A DNA stretch of 50,794 nucleotides from JBICIG01 sp043101605. Its GTDB lineage: Bacteria; Planctomycetota; Phycisphaerae; Phycisphaerales; UBA1924. The translations under genes were made by a program, and so were the position numbers. Where the stretch lies: assembly GCA_043101605.1 (NCBI GenBank), contig JBICIG010000059.1, forward strand, positions 1 to 50,794, in the 5' to 3' direction. A model generated the notes under the pieces. The model worked only from the letters and a program-made list of their open reading frames with translations. It made no database searches and was not told the DNA's origin. This document shows, piece after piece, positions 25,832-34,362 of the stretch (within the stretch, counting starts at the first letter, position 1; every line of letters starts with the position of its first letter).

Positions 25832-27892
25832 TTACCCGGGGGGCTCGGCGAGTTCGCGCCAGCGGGCGGCGTCGTCGGCGCGTCCCTCGCGTTCGGCAAG
25901 GTCGCGCAGGACGCCGGCGGCGAGGCGCGTGTAGCGGTGCTGCGGGCTCAGCACGGCGGTGAAGCCCTCGTGGGCGCGGGTTGCGAGCGATCCGACCTCG
26001 TCGGTCCGGTCGTCGCGGAGGAGGGCGCGGGCGAGGGTGAGGCAGGAGACGAGGGTGTCGGTGTGGTCGTCGCCGAGCGTGCGCTGGCGGATCGCGAGGA
26101 CCTCGCGGAAGATCGGGATGGCTTGGGCGTGTCGATCCGACTGTGAGTGCGCGAGGGCGAGGTTGTTGCGTGCGATGAGCGTGCTGGGATGCTCGGGGCC
26201 GAGTCTCTCTGCGTACGCGGCGGCGGCGCGTTCGTGGAGAATGAGGGCTTCATCGAGTCGCCCGAGGCGTGTGCGTGTCTGGGCGAGGCTCGCGAGGACG
26301 TCCAGCGTGATCTCGTCGGCGGGGTGGTCCGTTTCGAGACGGTCGAGGGCGCGGCGGAAGATGCGTTCGGCGCCCTCGGGGTCGTCGAGGCGGTAGCGCA
26401 CAGAGCCGAGGTCGTTCATCGCTTCGGCCCACGCGAGGGTGTCGCGGTCGGGGTCGAGCATGCCGAGGAGTTCCTGGAGGAGGGCCTCGGCGCTGGGCTG
26501 GTCGTCGCGGTCGATCTCGATTTTGGCGAGGGTGTCGAGGGCGCTGCGGAGGCGCTCCGGGTCGTTGCCGTAGCGCCGCTCGATTGCCAGGGCGCTGCGG
26601 CCCTGGTGGGCGGCGGGCCCGAGGGCGGCGAGATCGAGGTAGAGCCGGGCGAGCATGGAATGGACGCTCGCCTTGGCGAGTGGATCGTCGGCGAAGCGGT
26701 GCTCGAGTTCCTCGGCGGCACGGTCGGCGACTTCGCGCATGCGTCGGGCGGGTGCCTCGTTGACGAACGGGTCGAAGGAGAAGAGGACCTCGGCGAGGAG
26801 TTCCTCGGTCTCCCTGGCGATGCGGGCGCGGCGGTCGGCTTCGTCGCGCTGGCGGATCGCCGACTGCATCGCGAGGGTGACCGCGACGAGGGCGGCGATG
26901 AGGATCGCGACCGAGGAGACACCCGCCGCGACGATTCCCGGGGTGCGGCGCGAGAACTTGCGGATCTGGTAGGCGGCGCTCGGGGGGCGGGCGTGGATGG
27001 GCAGGTTGTCGAGGAATCGTCGGCAATCGGCGGCGAGTTCGGACGCCGAGGCGTACCGGCGATCGAGATCGACCTCGAGCGATTTGGAGACGATCAGGTC
27101 GAGTTCCCCTGAGCAGTTGGGGGCCGCGTCGCGGAGGCGTCGCGGGGGCGTGTCGCACTTGATCTTGACGCCGCCGAAGACCGAGACACTCGAGAAGTCG
27201 TGGGGGAGTTGACCCGAGAGGAGTTCGAAGAGGACGACGCCGAGGGCGTAGACATCGGTGCGAAGGTCAACGCGATCGGGGTCGCCGGCGACCTGCTCGG
27301 GGGACATGTACTCGATGGTGCCGACGATCTGTCCCTGGACGGTCGCGAGGGTGCCGGCGCGGGCGTCGGTGGCGCGGGCGATGCCGAAGTCGACGACCTT
27401 GATGCGGCTCTCGCCGGGCCCGGCCTGGTGACGGACGAGGATGTTGCCGGGCTTGAGGTCGCGATGGATGACGCCGTTCTGGTGGGCGTGGTGGACGGCG
27501 TCGCAGACCCCGGCGAAGAGTTCGAGGCGTTCGCGTGTGCCGAGGTGCTGGAGGCTGGCGTGGCGTGTGAGGCTGACGCCGCGGACGAGTTCCATGGCGA
27601 ACCAGGGGCGGGCGTCATCGCCCCGGCCGATGGTGCCGGTCTCGAAGACCGAGGCGATGCCTGGGTGGTTGAGGCGTGCGAGGACTTCGGTCTCGAAGTC
27701 GAATCGTCGGCGACCGGCGGGAGAGGCGAAGGCGGCGCGCATGACCTTGAGCGCGACGCGCCGGCGGGGGCGGTCCTGCTCGGCTTCGTAGACGATGCCC
27801 ATGCCTCCCGCGCCGAGCCGCCCGAGGATGCGGAACGGGCCGATCTGCTCGGGGTCGGAGGTCGGGGGCAGGAGGGAATCCGGATCGGGCAT
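25832..27892 (-). CDS. Membrane Ser/Thr protein kinase with C-terminal TPR domain
   Basis: The 686-residue protein is a PknB-type kinase. Residues 19-300 are the kinase: glycine loop LGAGGMGIVYEAE, Lys49 (VALKVM), catalytic HRDLKPGN (143-150), DFG (168-170) and GTIEYMSPEQ. All catalytic residues are present. One membrane helix at about 319-341 follows. Residues about 360-670 contain tetratricopeptide repeats with the kinesin-light-chain-like pattern (HPSTLIARNNLALAH, DHTDTLVSCLTLARALL). Because the kinase precedes the helix, it faces the cytoplasm and the TPRs face the periplasm. This architecture is very common in planctomycetes; substrates are unknown. The only ACGT tetranucleotide of the window lies in this gene (26298-26301). 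Confidence 0.92.
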   Translation of the reverse strand: MPDPDSLLPPTSDPEQIGPFRILGRLGAGGMGIVYEAEQDRPRRRVALKVMRAAFASPAGRRRFDFETEVLARLNHPGIASVFETGTIGRGDDARPWFAMELVRGVSLTRHASLQHLGTRERLELFAGVCDAVHHAHQNGVIHRDLKPGNILVRHQAGPGESRIKVVDFGIARATDARAGTLATVQGQIVGTIEYMSPEQVAGDPDRVDLRTDVYALGVVLFELLSGQLPHDFSSVSVFGGVKIKCDTPPRRLRDAAPNCSGELDLIVSKSLEVDLDRRYASASELAADCRRFLDNLPIHARPPSAAYQIRKFSRRTPGIVAAGVSSVAILIAALVAVTLAMQSAIRQRDEADRRARIARETEELLAEVLFSFDPFVNEAPARRMREVADRAAEELEHRFADDPLAKASVHSMLARLYLDLAALGPAAHQGRSALAIERRYGNDPERLRSALDTLAKIEIDRDDQPSAEALLQELLGMLDPDRDTLAWAEAMNDLGSVRYRLDDPEGAERIFRRALDRLETDHPADEITLDVLASLAQTRTRLGRLDEALILHERAAAAYAERLGPEHPSTLIARNNLALAHSQSDRHAQAIPIFREVLAIRQRTLGDDHTDTLVSCLTLARALLRDDRTDEVGSLATRAHEGFTAVLSPQHRYTRLAAGVLRDLAEREGRADDAARWRELAEPPG

Positions 27893-27898
27893 CGGGCG

Positions 27899-27904
27899 AT
27901 TCTA
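27899..27904 (-). promoter_or_regulatory. -10 box (TAGAAT, minus strand) before the kinase gene
   Basis: Read on the minus strand, TAGAAT ends six bases before the ATG at 27892. There is no Shine-Dalgarno sequence. Confidence 0.55.
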
Positions 27905-28207
27905 CGGGGAGGCGGGCGGGCGACTTGCCGAGCCGCGGGGGGTGATGGAGCGCGAGGTTGATGTGCACTGGTGCGATCGGCGCTGATTTATCGGCGGCTC
28001 GGGTCGGTGTTTGGTTGCAGGCTGCACGCAGAACGCATTTCGAATCGTCGAACACGCCGAGAACAAGGAAGTTTCCGCGTGGGATTGCGGCGTGAGCGTG
28101 GGAAGATGGTGTCGCTTGCCGTGGTGACGCGTCCGCGGCGTTGCGGGGGCGTCGAGCCGACAGGGCTGCGTTGACGCCGAACACCCGCACCGTTGAAAGG
28201 AACCGTC
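27905..28207. other. Intergenic region between divergent kinase and metallopeptidase genes
   Basis: About 300 bases, somewhat less GC-rich than its surroundings. It holds the kinase promoter at its left edge and an AAGG ribosome binding site for the plus-strand gene at its right edge. I see no gene, repeat or convincing structured RNA in between. Confidence 0.4.
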
Positions 28208-29935
28208 ATGTTCAAGCAAGTGAAGCGTCGAGCCGGGCTCGGGCTGCTGGCTCTGGTGATGAGCGCCGGGCTGAACCCCGCGATCGCCGACCCCGGGGCC
28301 GACGACTGGATCGAGCTGCCGGTCGTCGTGAACCTGTACAAGGGCTGCAGCGTGACCAAGGCCGAGTCGGAGGCGTATGTGAAGCGCGCCAACGAGGTAC
28401 TCAAGCAGGCGAAGATCAAGCTGAAGATCGTGCACACCAACGAGAGCTTCGAAGTCGGGAACAACGACGCGAACCAGTCGGGCACCGAGGACGCCGAGGC
28501 CGAGCGGAAGGGCAAGGAAGAGCTCAAGAACAAGGCCGAGGGCAAGGGCATCAAGATCAATTTCACGGACAATCCGTGGACGGAGAAGCCCGGGACGAAC
28601 GCGTGGGCCAAGCACAAGTCGCCGGTGATCTTCCTGAAGGAGAACGCCGACGCGGCCAAGCAGACCGAGAAGACCGGCAACACGATCGCGCACGAGATCT
28701 GCCATGTGCTGACGATCGACTACGACCTGTACACCGCCGACAGCAAGGGCCGGCTGATGCACGGCACGGACGGGCGCACGGGAACCACGCTGACCGACGC
28801 GGAGAAGGAAGAGATCCGCAAAGAAGCGGCCAAGCGGGGCAAGATCCAGGAGAAGCCCGCGGGCCCGCCGCCGAGCACGCCCAAGCAGAAGGAGACGGCG
28901 CTGGGGTTCAACGGGAACCCGGCGTCGCCGAACGATCATCTCGGGGTGAAGGACGCGATGGTGACGGCCGAGCAAGGCGACTTCGAGTACGCGTTCCGGA
29001 TCAACACGGGGGGGCTGGTGCCCGCGGGTGTGCCCGACAACTACCTGTTCGTGCTGGACATCGATGCCGACCCGGCGACGGGCGTGCCGTGCTTTGGCGT
29101 GCCGGGCGCCGAGTTCCTGATCCAGGTGCAGCCGGACCCGCTGGCGGACATCGTGTTCGTGATGGGGCAAGATCTGCTCGTGCCGACCAACCAGATCTTC
29201 ACCGAGGGAACGCTGATCACGGAGATGAAGTTCCAGGAAGTCATCGACGGGATGATCGGCACGCCCGAGCCCGCGTTCGACGCCGTGGACTTCAAGCTCC
29301 CGATCGGCTTCTTCGGGCCCCCGATCAGCGACACGGCGACGGTTGTCGCGCTCTCGGCCGACGGGTTCGGGCCGGTCGACGGGCTCGCGATGGAGCTCGA
29401 CCGGCTCGATGGGTTCCGCGGGCCGATCGTGATGACCAGCGACGGCGAGATCGACGCGGCGGGCGGCGAGGCATTCACGGTGAGCGGGGGTGAGTTCACG
29501 CCCGGCGCACTGCTGGACATCGAGCTTGACGACGAATTGATCGGCGGCGTGCCGGCCAATGGGATCGGCGACTTCGGGACGCTGCTGTCACTCCCGCCGA
29601 CGACGCCGACGGGCACCTACTTCCTGACGGTCTCGGACCCGCTGACGGGCGACTTCGGGTTTGCGGTGATCGATGTCATCGGGTTGCCGCCCTGCCCGGC
29701 CGACCTGACCGGGAGCAGCGACCCAAACGATCCGAGCTACGGGGTTCCCGATGGAGACGCCGACGGGGACGACTTCTTCTTCTATCTCGACGCGTTCAGC
29801 TCGGGCAACCTCGGCGTGTGCGACCTGACGGGTTCGAGCGATCCGAATGATCCGTCGTTCGGGCTCCCCGACGGCGACTGCGACGGCGATGACTTCTTCT
29901 TCTACCTGGAACTGTTCGCGCAGGGCTGCCCGTGA
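28208..29935 (+). CDS. Secreted metzincin-like protein with planctomycete dockerin-like C-terminus
   Basis: The 575-residue exported protein has a signal peptide cleaved near NPAIA (residue 27). Residues about 30-215 resemble a matrixin-type peptidase: HEICHVLTIDYD (His162, Glu163, His166) gives two zinc ligands and the general base, but the third ligand position of HEIGHALGLDHD is Tyr, and RLMHGTDG follows as a possible Met-turn. Residues about 235-490 are beta-rich, ending in an Ig-like domain (SGGEFTPGALLDIEL). Residues 496-575 contain two copies of an acidic calcium-binding unit, GSSDPNDPSxG and DGDDFFFYL, flanked by cysteines; this is the C-terminal dockerin-like tail seen in Phycisphaerae secreted proteins. 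ATG 28208 follows AAAGGA. A strong terminator lies 43 bases downstream. Confidence 0.8.
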   Translation: MFKQVKRRAGLGLLALVMSAGLNPAIADPGADDWIELPVVVNLYKGCSVTKAESEAYVKRANEVLKQAKIKLKIVHTNESFEVGNNDANQSGTEDAEAERKGKEELKNKAEGKGIKINFTDNPWTEKPGTNAWAKHKSPVIFLKENADAAKQTEKTGNTIAHEICHVLTIDYDLYTADSKGRLMHGTDGRTGTTLTDAEKEEIRKEAAKRGKIQEKPAGPPPSTPKQKETALGFNGNPASPNDHLGVKDAMVTAEQGDFEYAFRINTGGLVPAGVPDNYLFVLDIDADPATGVPCFGVPGAEFLIQVQPDPLADIVFVMGQDLLVPTNQIFTEGTLITEMKFQEVIDGMIGTPEPAFDAVDFKLPIGFFGPPISDTATVVALSADGFGPVDGLAMELDRLDGFRGPIVMTSDGEIDAAGGEAFTVSGGEFTPGALLDIELDDELIGGVPANGIGDFGTLLSLPPTTPTGTYFLTVSDPLTGDFGFAVIDVIGLPPCPADLTGSSDPNDPSYGVPDGDADGDDFFFYLDAFSSGNLGVCDLTGSSDPNDPSFGLPDGDCDGDDFFFYLELFAQGCP

Positions 29936-29977
29936 TCGCGGCGTCCTGATCGTCGAACCGATACACCGCACTTGCTC

Positions 29978-30012
29978 AAGGGCCACCATCGATCGCCGAT
30001 GGTGGCCCTTTC
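29978..30012 (+). terminator. Rho-independent terminator after the metzincin-like gene
   Basis: AAGGGCCACCATCG pairs perfectly with CGATGGTGGCCCTT around a five-base loop, followed by TTCCTG. It is flanked by convergent genes and probably acts on both. Confidence 0.85.
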
Positions 30013-30041
30013 CTGATTCGGCGGCTCGTCACCGCGTGATC

Positions 30042-30752
30042 TCAGCGCCACGCGGCTTCGACGCAGACCGGAAGGTGATCCGACGCGAGGCGGGCGGCGC
30101 GGGTGCGCACCGCCTCGCCTTCGAAGCGATCGGGCGCGGGCGCAATCAGCACGCGATCAAGCCGGAGCGTCGGGCGGCGGACGGGGAAGGTCCGCGGGGC
30201 GCAGGAGCAGTCGAACTGCGCGCGCAGCGAGCGCCACGGGCCGCGCGAGCCCGGCCTCCACTCGTTGAGGTCGCCCAGGAGCGCGAGGATCTGGTCGCGC
30301 GGGCGCGGCTCGGCGCGGAGATGGCGATCGATGCGGGCGGCCTGCTCCCAGCGCTCCCGGCGGGAGAGCCCGAGGTGTGTCACCAGCACGCGGAGCGAGC
30401 GGCCGCCGAGGGACAGCGACGCGTCGATCGCGCCGCGCGGTTCGCGTTCCGGAATCGCCAGGTCGAGTTCCCTGGTGCGTTCGATCGGGAGGCGTGTGAG
30501 GATCGCGTTGCCGTACGAGCCCCGATGATCCTCGAGGTTCGGGCCCTCGATCGGCGTCATGCCCAGGCGATCGGCGAGTTCGGCGAGCTGGTCGAGCCCG
30601 TTCCGGTTCGGGTGGCGCCAGTCGACTTCCTGGAGCCCGATGACATCGGCATCGAGCGTGCGCAGCACCGATGCGGTGCGCGCCGGGTCGTATCGGCGAT
30701 CGCGCCCGACGCAGGCGTGGATGTTCCAGGTGACCAGACGCACGCGCGTCAT
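30042..30752 (-). CDS. Endonuclease/exonuclease/phosphatase family protein (YbhP-like)
   Basis: The 236-residue protein has no signal peptide and is a minimal EEP domain: VTWNIHACVGRDRRYDP, VIGLQEVDW, SYGNAILTRLP, LVTHLGLSRRERWEQA, LLGDLNEW, LRLDRVLI and ASDHLPVCVE, giving a complete metal and catalytic set. Its ATG overlaps the TGA of the upstream phospholipase-D gene (ATGA), so the two proteins are made together. The same pair, an EEP protein next to a cardiolipin-synthase-like PLD, exists as ybhP-clsB in enterobacteria, which suggests a role in phospholipid synthesis or turnover. That link is by analogy only. Confidence 0.85.
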   Translation of the reverse strand: MTRVRLVTWNIHACVGRDRRYDPARTASVLRTLDADVIGLQEVDWRHPNRNGLDQLAELADRLGMTPIEGPNLEDHRGSYGNAILTRLPIERTRELDLAIPEREPRGAIDASLSLGGRSLRVLVTHLGLSRRERWEQAARIDRHLRAEPRPRDQILALLGDLNEWRPGSRGPWRSLRAQFDCSCAPRTFPVRRPTLRLDRVLIAPAPDRFEGEAVRTRAARLASDHLPVCVEAAWR

Positions 30753-32482
30753 GCATCGCCCCGCGCGGAGTCCGAGGTCAGACGCGGGCCGGCGGCAAAG
30801 GCGGCAGCGAGCGCGATCGCCACGGCAAGCAGCGCCAGCGTCGCGATGGGGCCGACCCACCAACCGGCGTTTCCGCTCGCGAGGCCGAGCGTCGCTCCGA
30901 AAGCGAGGCAGGCGACCGCGAGCAACGCGGCGGCGGGTTTGTGTCGGCGCGCGAGCCCGATAAGCCGTGACCTGGCCAGCCGGGCACGCTCAGGGATCCC
31001 GGTGCTCTCGGCGAGCGCTTCGAGCACGCGCTGGGTGTCGAGTTCGTCGGGCGGCTCGTCGGGATCGGCCAGGCGGATGTCGAGGGGCACGGCCCGCGCG
31101 AGCTTTGCCGCCCGGTGCTCGAAGGGCCAGAGCGTGCGCTCCCCGCCGCGCAGACGGTCGATCGCCGCCACGACCGAACCGGCGTCGGCTTCGGCGCGGG
31201 CGATCTCCTCTGCATCGCACCCGAGCAGATACGACATACTTCGGCGGCGGAAACTCGCGACACGCCCGCGCGCCTCGGCGTCGTCGCCCACCTCGATGAA
31301 CGCATCGAGCTCGGAATCGAGGCCCATGGATCGGTTGTTGAGGTTCGCCGACCCGATGCGGAGCAACCGGTCGTCGATCACCGTGACCTTGGCGTGGACA
31401 TACACCGAATCGGCAAAGGGACGGGTCGTGTCGCCGCCTGCAAGCGTGGGCCAGAGCGCACGGAGGCGGTCGTATTCGTCGGCGTCGCGGAGCCGGTCGA
31501 GCAGCCGATCGCGCTGGCGATCCATCGCGATCGATTGGACCAGCCCCGGGCAGCCGTACGGGAGCACAAGGACGACCTCCGGCCCGCGTGGTTCGCGCAG
31601 ACGATCGGCGAGCACCTCGGCGAGGCGATCGGCGGCGAGGTACTGCGTCTCGAGGTAGATCAGCGATCGCGCTGCGCGGAACTGATCGAGGAAGGAGCGT
31701 TCGACCTGGCGCGTGCCCACACGGCCGTTGAACTTCGGCTCGGTCAGCGCGAAGGAGACCTCTCGGTCCCGGAGCAGCGGCTCGACGCTCGCGGGCCAGG
31801 GGTCGGGCGGCGACTCGTCGAGCGTGGGCGGGTCGAGCGACTCGCCGGCCGCGCGGCGCCAGCGGCTCCGGGCGTGTTCGCCGAGCGTGCGCGCCGCGTC
31901 GGAGTCGAGGGCGAGCATCGCGTCGTGGTAGGGATGGCTGGGTGAGGAGAACATGCCGGGCGTCCGCCGGCGGGGGTCCTCGCGTTTGTGCTCGTGCGTG
32001 TCCCATCGGGCCTTGGTCAGGTCGATCCCGCCGACGAACGCGACGAGGTCGTCGACGACCACGAGCTTCTGGTGCTGCGAGCCGAGGCTCGGGGTGTCGC
32101 GGTCCCACTCGAGCCGGATGCGTTCGTGCATCTCCCACGGGCGCTTCATCCGCGGCAGGTGCTCGCGTTCGAGGGCGAAGAGCGACGCACCGCTCCAGAT
32201 GAGCAGGTAGACGCGGAGTTCGGGGCGTTCCTCGACGGCCCACTGCAGCAGGTCGGCGAGCACTACCGGACGGTCGTCGCGGCGATGCTCGGCCTGCTCG
32301 CCGCGCAGCAGTTCGACTTCCGAGTGGAGTTCCCAGCCGACGATCAGGACCTGCCGGCGAGCGTTCATGATCGCCTCGCGCGCGGCGCCGAAGTAGGCGG
32401 CGGCGTCGATCAGCGGAGCGATGCGACCAGCCCTGGCGCGCCACGCATGGTCGGGTTGCTCGGTGTGTTGTTCCACCGGCAT
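30749..32482 (-). CDS. Phospholipase D family protein with C-terminal membrane segments
   Basis: The 577-residue protein has two PLD catalytic repeats: HQKLVVVDDLVAFVGGID and HAKVTVIDDRLLRIGSANL, the latter followed by NNRSMGLDSELDAF. Residues 1-450 resemble the bacterial PLDs often fused to a VTT (SNARE-associated) membrane domain; here only about two hydrophobic segments remain near residues 515-565 (KPAAALLAVACLAFGAT; GWWVGPIATLALLAVAIALA). The product is probably a membrane-bound phosphatidyltransferase or phospholipase. The start ATG at 32482 follows a -10 box by eight bases; the open frame extends further upstream into the EamA gene region. It is translationally coupled to the EEP gene downstream. 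Confidence 0.87.
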   Translation of the reverse strand: MPVEQHTEQPDHAWRARAGRIAPLIDAAAYFGAAREAIMNARRQVLIVGWELHSEVELLRGEQAEHRRDDRPVVLADLLQWAVEERPELRVYLLIWSGASLFALEREHLPRMKRPWEMHERIRLEWDRDTPSLGSQHQKLVVVDDLVAFVGGIDLTKARWDTHEHKREDPRRRTPGMFSSPSHPYHDAMLALDSDAARTLGEHARSRWRRAAGESLDPPTLDESPPDPWPASVEPLLRDREVSFALTEPKFNGRVGTRQVERSFLDQFRAARSLIYLETQYLAADRLAEVLADRLREPRGPEVVLVLPYGCPGLVQSIAMDRQRDRLLDRLRDADEYDRLRALWPTLAGGDTTRPFADSVYVHAKVTVIDDRLLRIGSANLNNRSMGLDSELDAFIEVGDDAEARGRVASFRRRSMSYLLGCDAEEIARAEADAGSVVAAIDRLRGGERTLWPFEHRAAKLARAVPLDIRLADPDEPPDELDTQRVLEALAESTGIPERARLARSRLIGLARRHKPAAALLAVACLAFGATLGLASGNAGWWVGPIATLALLAVAIALAAAFAAGPRLTSDSARGDA

Positions 32483-32490
32483 GACGAAGC

Positions 32491-32496
32491 ATTCTA
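32491..32496 (-). promoter_or_regulatory. -10 box (TAGAAT, minus strand) before the PLD gene
   Basis: Read on the minus strand, TAGAAT ends eight bases before the ATG at 32482, so the PLD-EEP pair has its own promoter. Confidence 0.5.
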
Positions 32497-32525
32497 TGCG
32501 TGGGAGCGCGGGCGCAGGCGTCGCA

Positions 32526-32984
32526 TCAGCGTTTGCCCGCGCCGGTGAGCAGCACGACGCCCGCGAGGATGAACACCACGCCGACGGCCTTGCGCGCCGA
32601 CATCGGTTCGCCCAGCGCCAGCCAGCCGAGCAGCACGGCCGTCGCGGGCGCCAACGCGAACGCGATCGGCTTGACGCGCGAAACCTCGGCCAGCGAGAGC
32701 GAAGCGTAGAAGCAGATGATCGCCAGAGCTCCGGCCGCGAGCCCGCTCCCAAGGAGCAGGCGGGTCCAGTCCGAGGCGGGCATGCGCGTCCATTGCGCGG
32801 GCTCGGTGGTTCCGAGCCGCGATGCGATGATCCATGCGAGCATGATGAGAGGCAGCGCGACGAGCGTGCGCACGCCGAGCGCCGTGAACGGCCCGACCTT
32901 CCCCCCGTGGAGCACGGCTTTGGTACAGACCTCACCGACGCCCCAGAGCAATCCCGCCAGCACCGCGAGCACGATCGCTTTCAT
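32526..32984 (-). CDS. EamA-family transporter, single-domain form
   Basis: The 152-residue protein has five hydrophobic segments and one EamA repeat: AGLLWGVGEVCTKAVL near the N-terminus and PATAVLLGWLALGEP followed by GVVFILAGVVLLTG at the C-terminus. Most EamA permeases carry two repeats, so this half-size form should act as a dimer like small multidrug resistance proteins. The substrate is unknown. The ATG at 32984 follows TACGCT by seven bases; an in-frame GTG or ATG slightly upstream lacks support. Confidence 0.83.
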   Translation of the reverse strand: MKAIVLAVLAGLLWGVGEVCTKAVLHGGKVGPFTALGVRTLVALPLIMLAWIIASRLGTTEPAQWTRMPASDWTRLLLGSGLAAGALAIICFYASLSLAEVSRVKPIAFALAPATAVLLGWLALGEPMSARKAVGVVFILAGVVLLTGAGKR

Positions 32985-32991
32985 GCGAGGC

Positions 32992-32997
32992 AGCGTA
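32992..32997 (-). promoter_or_regulatory. -10 box (TACGCT, minus strand) before the EamA gene
   Basis: Read on the minus strand, TACGCT ends seven bases before the ATG at 32984, a leaderless arrangement. Confidence 0.5.
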
Positions 32998-33053
32998 CCG
33001 AGGGCGGGACGCACGCGGGAGCTGCTCGCCCGACGCTCGGTCGCGGCGGATGT

Positions 33054-33935
33054 CTAGGCGTCGCTCGGCGGCTTGGCGGGATCGGCCGCGGCGCGGGCGC
33101 GCTGCTGGCGCCAGTTGAGGAATCGGCGGACGATCGCCTGCTCGACTCGCCCCTTGCGCCGGGCCGGCACCGCCACGCGCGCCAGCATCACGACCCTCTT
33201 GGGCTCGTCGAGGCGGAGCGTGACACGCGGTTCGACCGAAAGCGGCTCGAGCCCCTCCCGCCGGACGAGTTGCTCCATGTGACGCTCGGCGTCGGCGAGG
33301 AACGCGGCGCACTCGGCCCGGGCCGCCGCCAGCAGGGCCGCTTCCGCTTCGTGCCAGTCCTCGTTCTCATCGATGGGCACCATGAAGACATGGAGCACAT
33401 ACTCGTCGGAGAAGGTCTCGTTCACGACCGGCGTCGAGAGCAGGATGCTGTTGGGAAGGACGATCGTTCGGCCGGTGTGCTGGTGGATGCTCGTGCCCGG
33501 GCCGACCTCGAGGATCGTGGTGGTCAGGAGGGTCTGGTCGACGACATCGCCGCGGAAACTCCCGATCTCGATGCGGTCGCCGATCTGGAACGATCGCCCG
33601 CCGGCTTTGAGGATCGAGCCGCTGACGCACATGATGAGTTCCTTGGTGGCGATGACGATCGCCGCGGCGATCGCGACCACCGAGAGCGCGAAGGTCCGCA
33701 GTTCCGCGCCCCAGATCACCATCATCCCGAGCAGGAAGAGCAGGAAGGCGATCAGGCGCACCTGGGCCGCCCAGCGTCGCCGCATGTCCTTGGACATCCC
33801 CTCGGTCCGCTGCAGCCGGAAGAGGATCATCCACCGCCCGAGCATCAGGGCGGCGACGAGCACCCCGCTGTAGATGAGCTGCTCGGGATGCAGGTTCTGT
33901 TGGATCCACTCGAGCACGCGGCAAGTCCCCAGCAT
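33054..33935 (-). CDS. Small-conductance mechanosensitive channel (MscS family)
   Basis: The 293-residue inner-membrane protein has three membrane segments (about residues 18-38, 55-75 and 78-98) followed by the MscS beta domain: FQIGDRIEIGSFRGDVVD and TIVLPNSILLSTPVVN are typical. The C-terminal half is the mixed alpha/beta vestibule domain. It would open under membrane tension to release solutes after hypo-osmotic shock. The pore helix lacks a textbook Gly/Ala zipper. ATG 33935 was chosen because the frame upstream runs into the tRNA gene. TAACCT at 33963-33958 (minus strand) is a possible -10 box with a leader of about 15 bases. Confidence 0.87.
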   Translation of the reverse strand: MLGTCRVLEWIQQNLHPEQLIYSGVLVAALMLGRWMILFRLQRTEGMSKDMRRRWAAQVRLIAFLLFLLGMMVIWGAELRTFALSVVAIAAAIVIATKELIMCVSGSILKAGGRSFQIGDRIEIGSFRGDVVDQTLLTTTILEVGPGTSIHQHTGRTIVLPNSILLSTPVVNETFSDEYVLHVFMVPIDENEDWHEAEAALLAAARAECAAFLADAERHMEQLVRREGLEPLSVEPRVTLRLDEPKRVVMLARVAVPARRKGRVEQAIVRRFLNWRQQRARAAADPAKPPSDA

Positions 33936-34046
33936 CGGGCGCGACCCGATCCGCAAGAGGTTAACGCAAGCAAAGTGAGAGACCCGGGACGCCGACCCCC
34001 CGCCGCCCGGAGCGATCGGCCGGGCGGGTGTGCGAGGAAGGCGAAG

Positions 34047-34121
34047 TGACCCCAACGGGATTCGAACCCGTGTCTCCACCTTGAAAGGGTGGCGTCCTGG
34101 ACCAGGCTAGACGATGGGGCC
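34047..34121 (-). tRNA. tRNA-Glu (anticodon UUC)
   Basis: The 75-nt gene folds into a complete cloverleaf on the minus strand. The acceptor stem pairs GGCCCCA with TGGGGTC (one G-U). The anticodon stem CCACC/GGTGG encloses CTTTCAA with anticodon TTC, and the T arm is CGGGTTCGAATCCCG. CCA is not encoded. TACGAT at 34155-34150 on the minus strand, 28 bases before the 5' end, is a plausible -10 box. Confidence 0.95.
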
Positions 34122-34362
34122 GAGAACCCGGCTCGGCGAGTCCGCGGGCATCGTAGCCTCCGCGCTCCGCCCCGTCCCGCTCTCGCGTCCGATCACGATC
34201 GACGGCATTCGACCCTCAGCCCGCGGCCATTGGCGATGGTTCTCGGGCTTGCCCATCGGCCCGACATCACACCCCGCCGATTCGGGGGTCTTCCCGGCTT
34301 TGCTTCGATCCGGCCGCCGCGCGCGCCGATGATTCCCGAGCCCTCGCACACGGGAGACCGGC

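Noticed and set aside
34047..34121. Coding extension of the MscS frame through the tRNA-Glu gene
   Set aside because: The frame is open, but the cloverleaf is complete and the MscS fold begins after the ATG at 33935.
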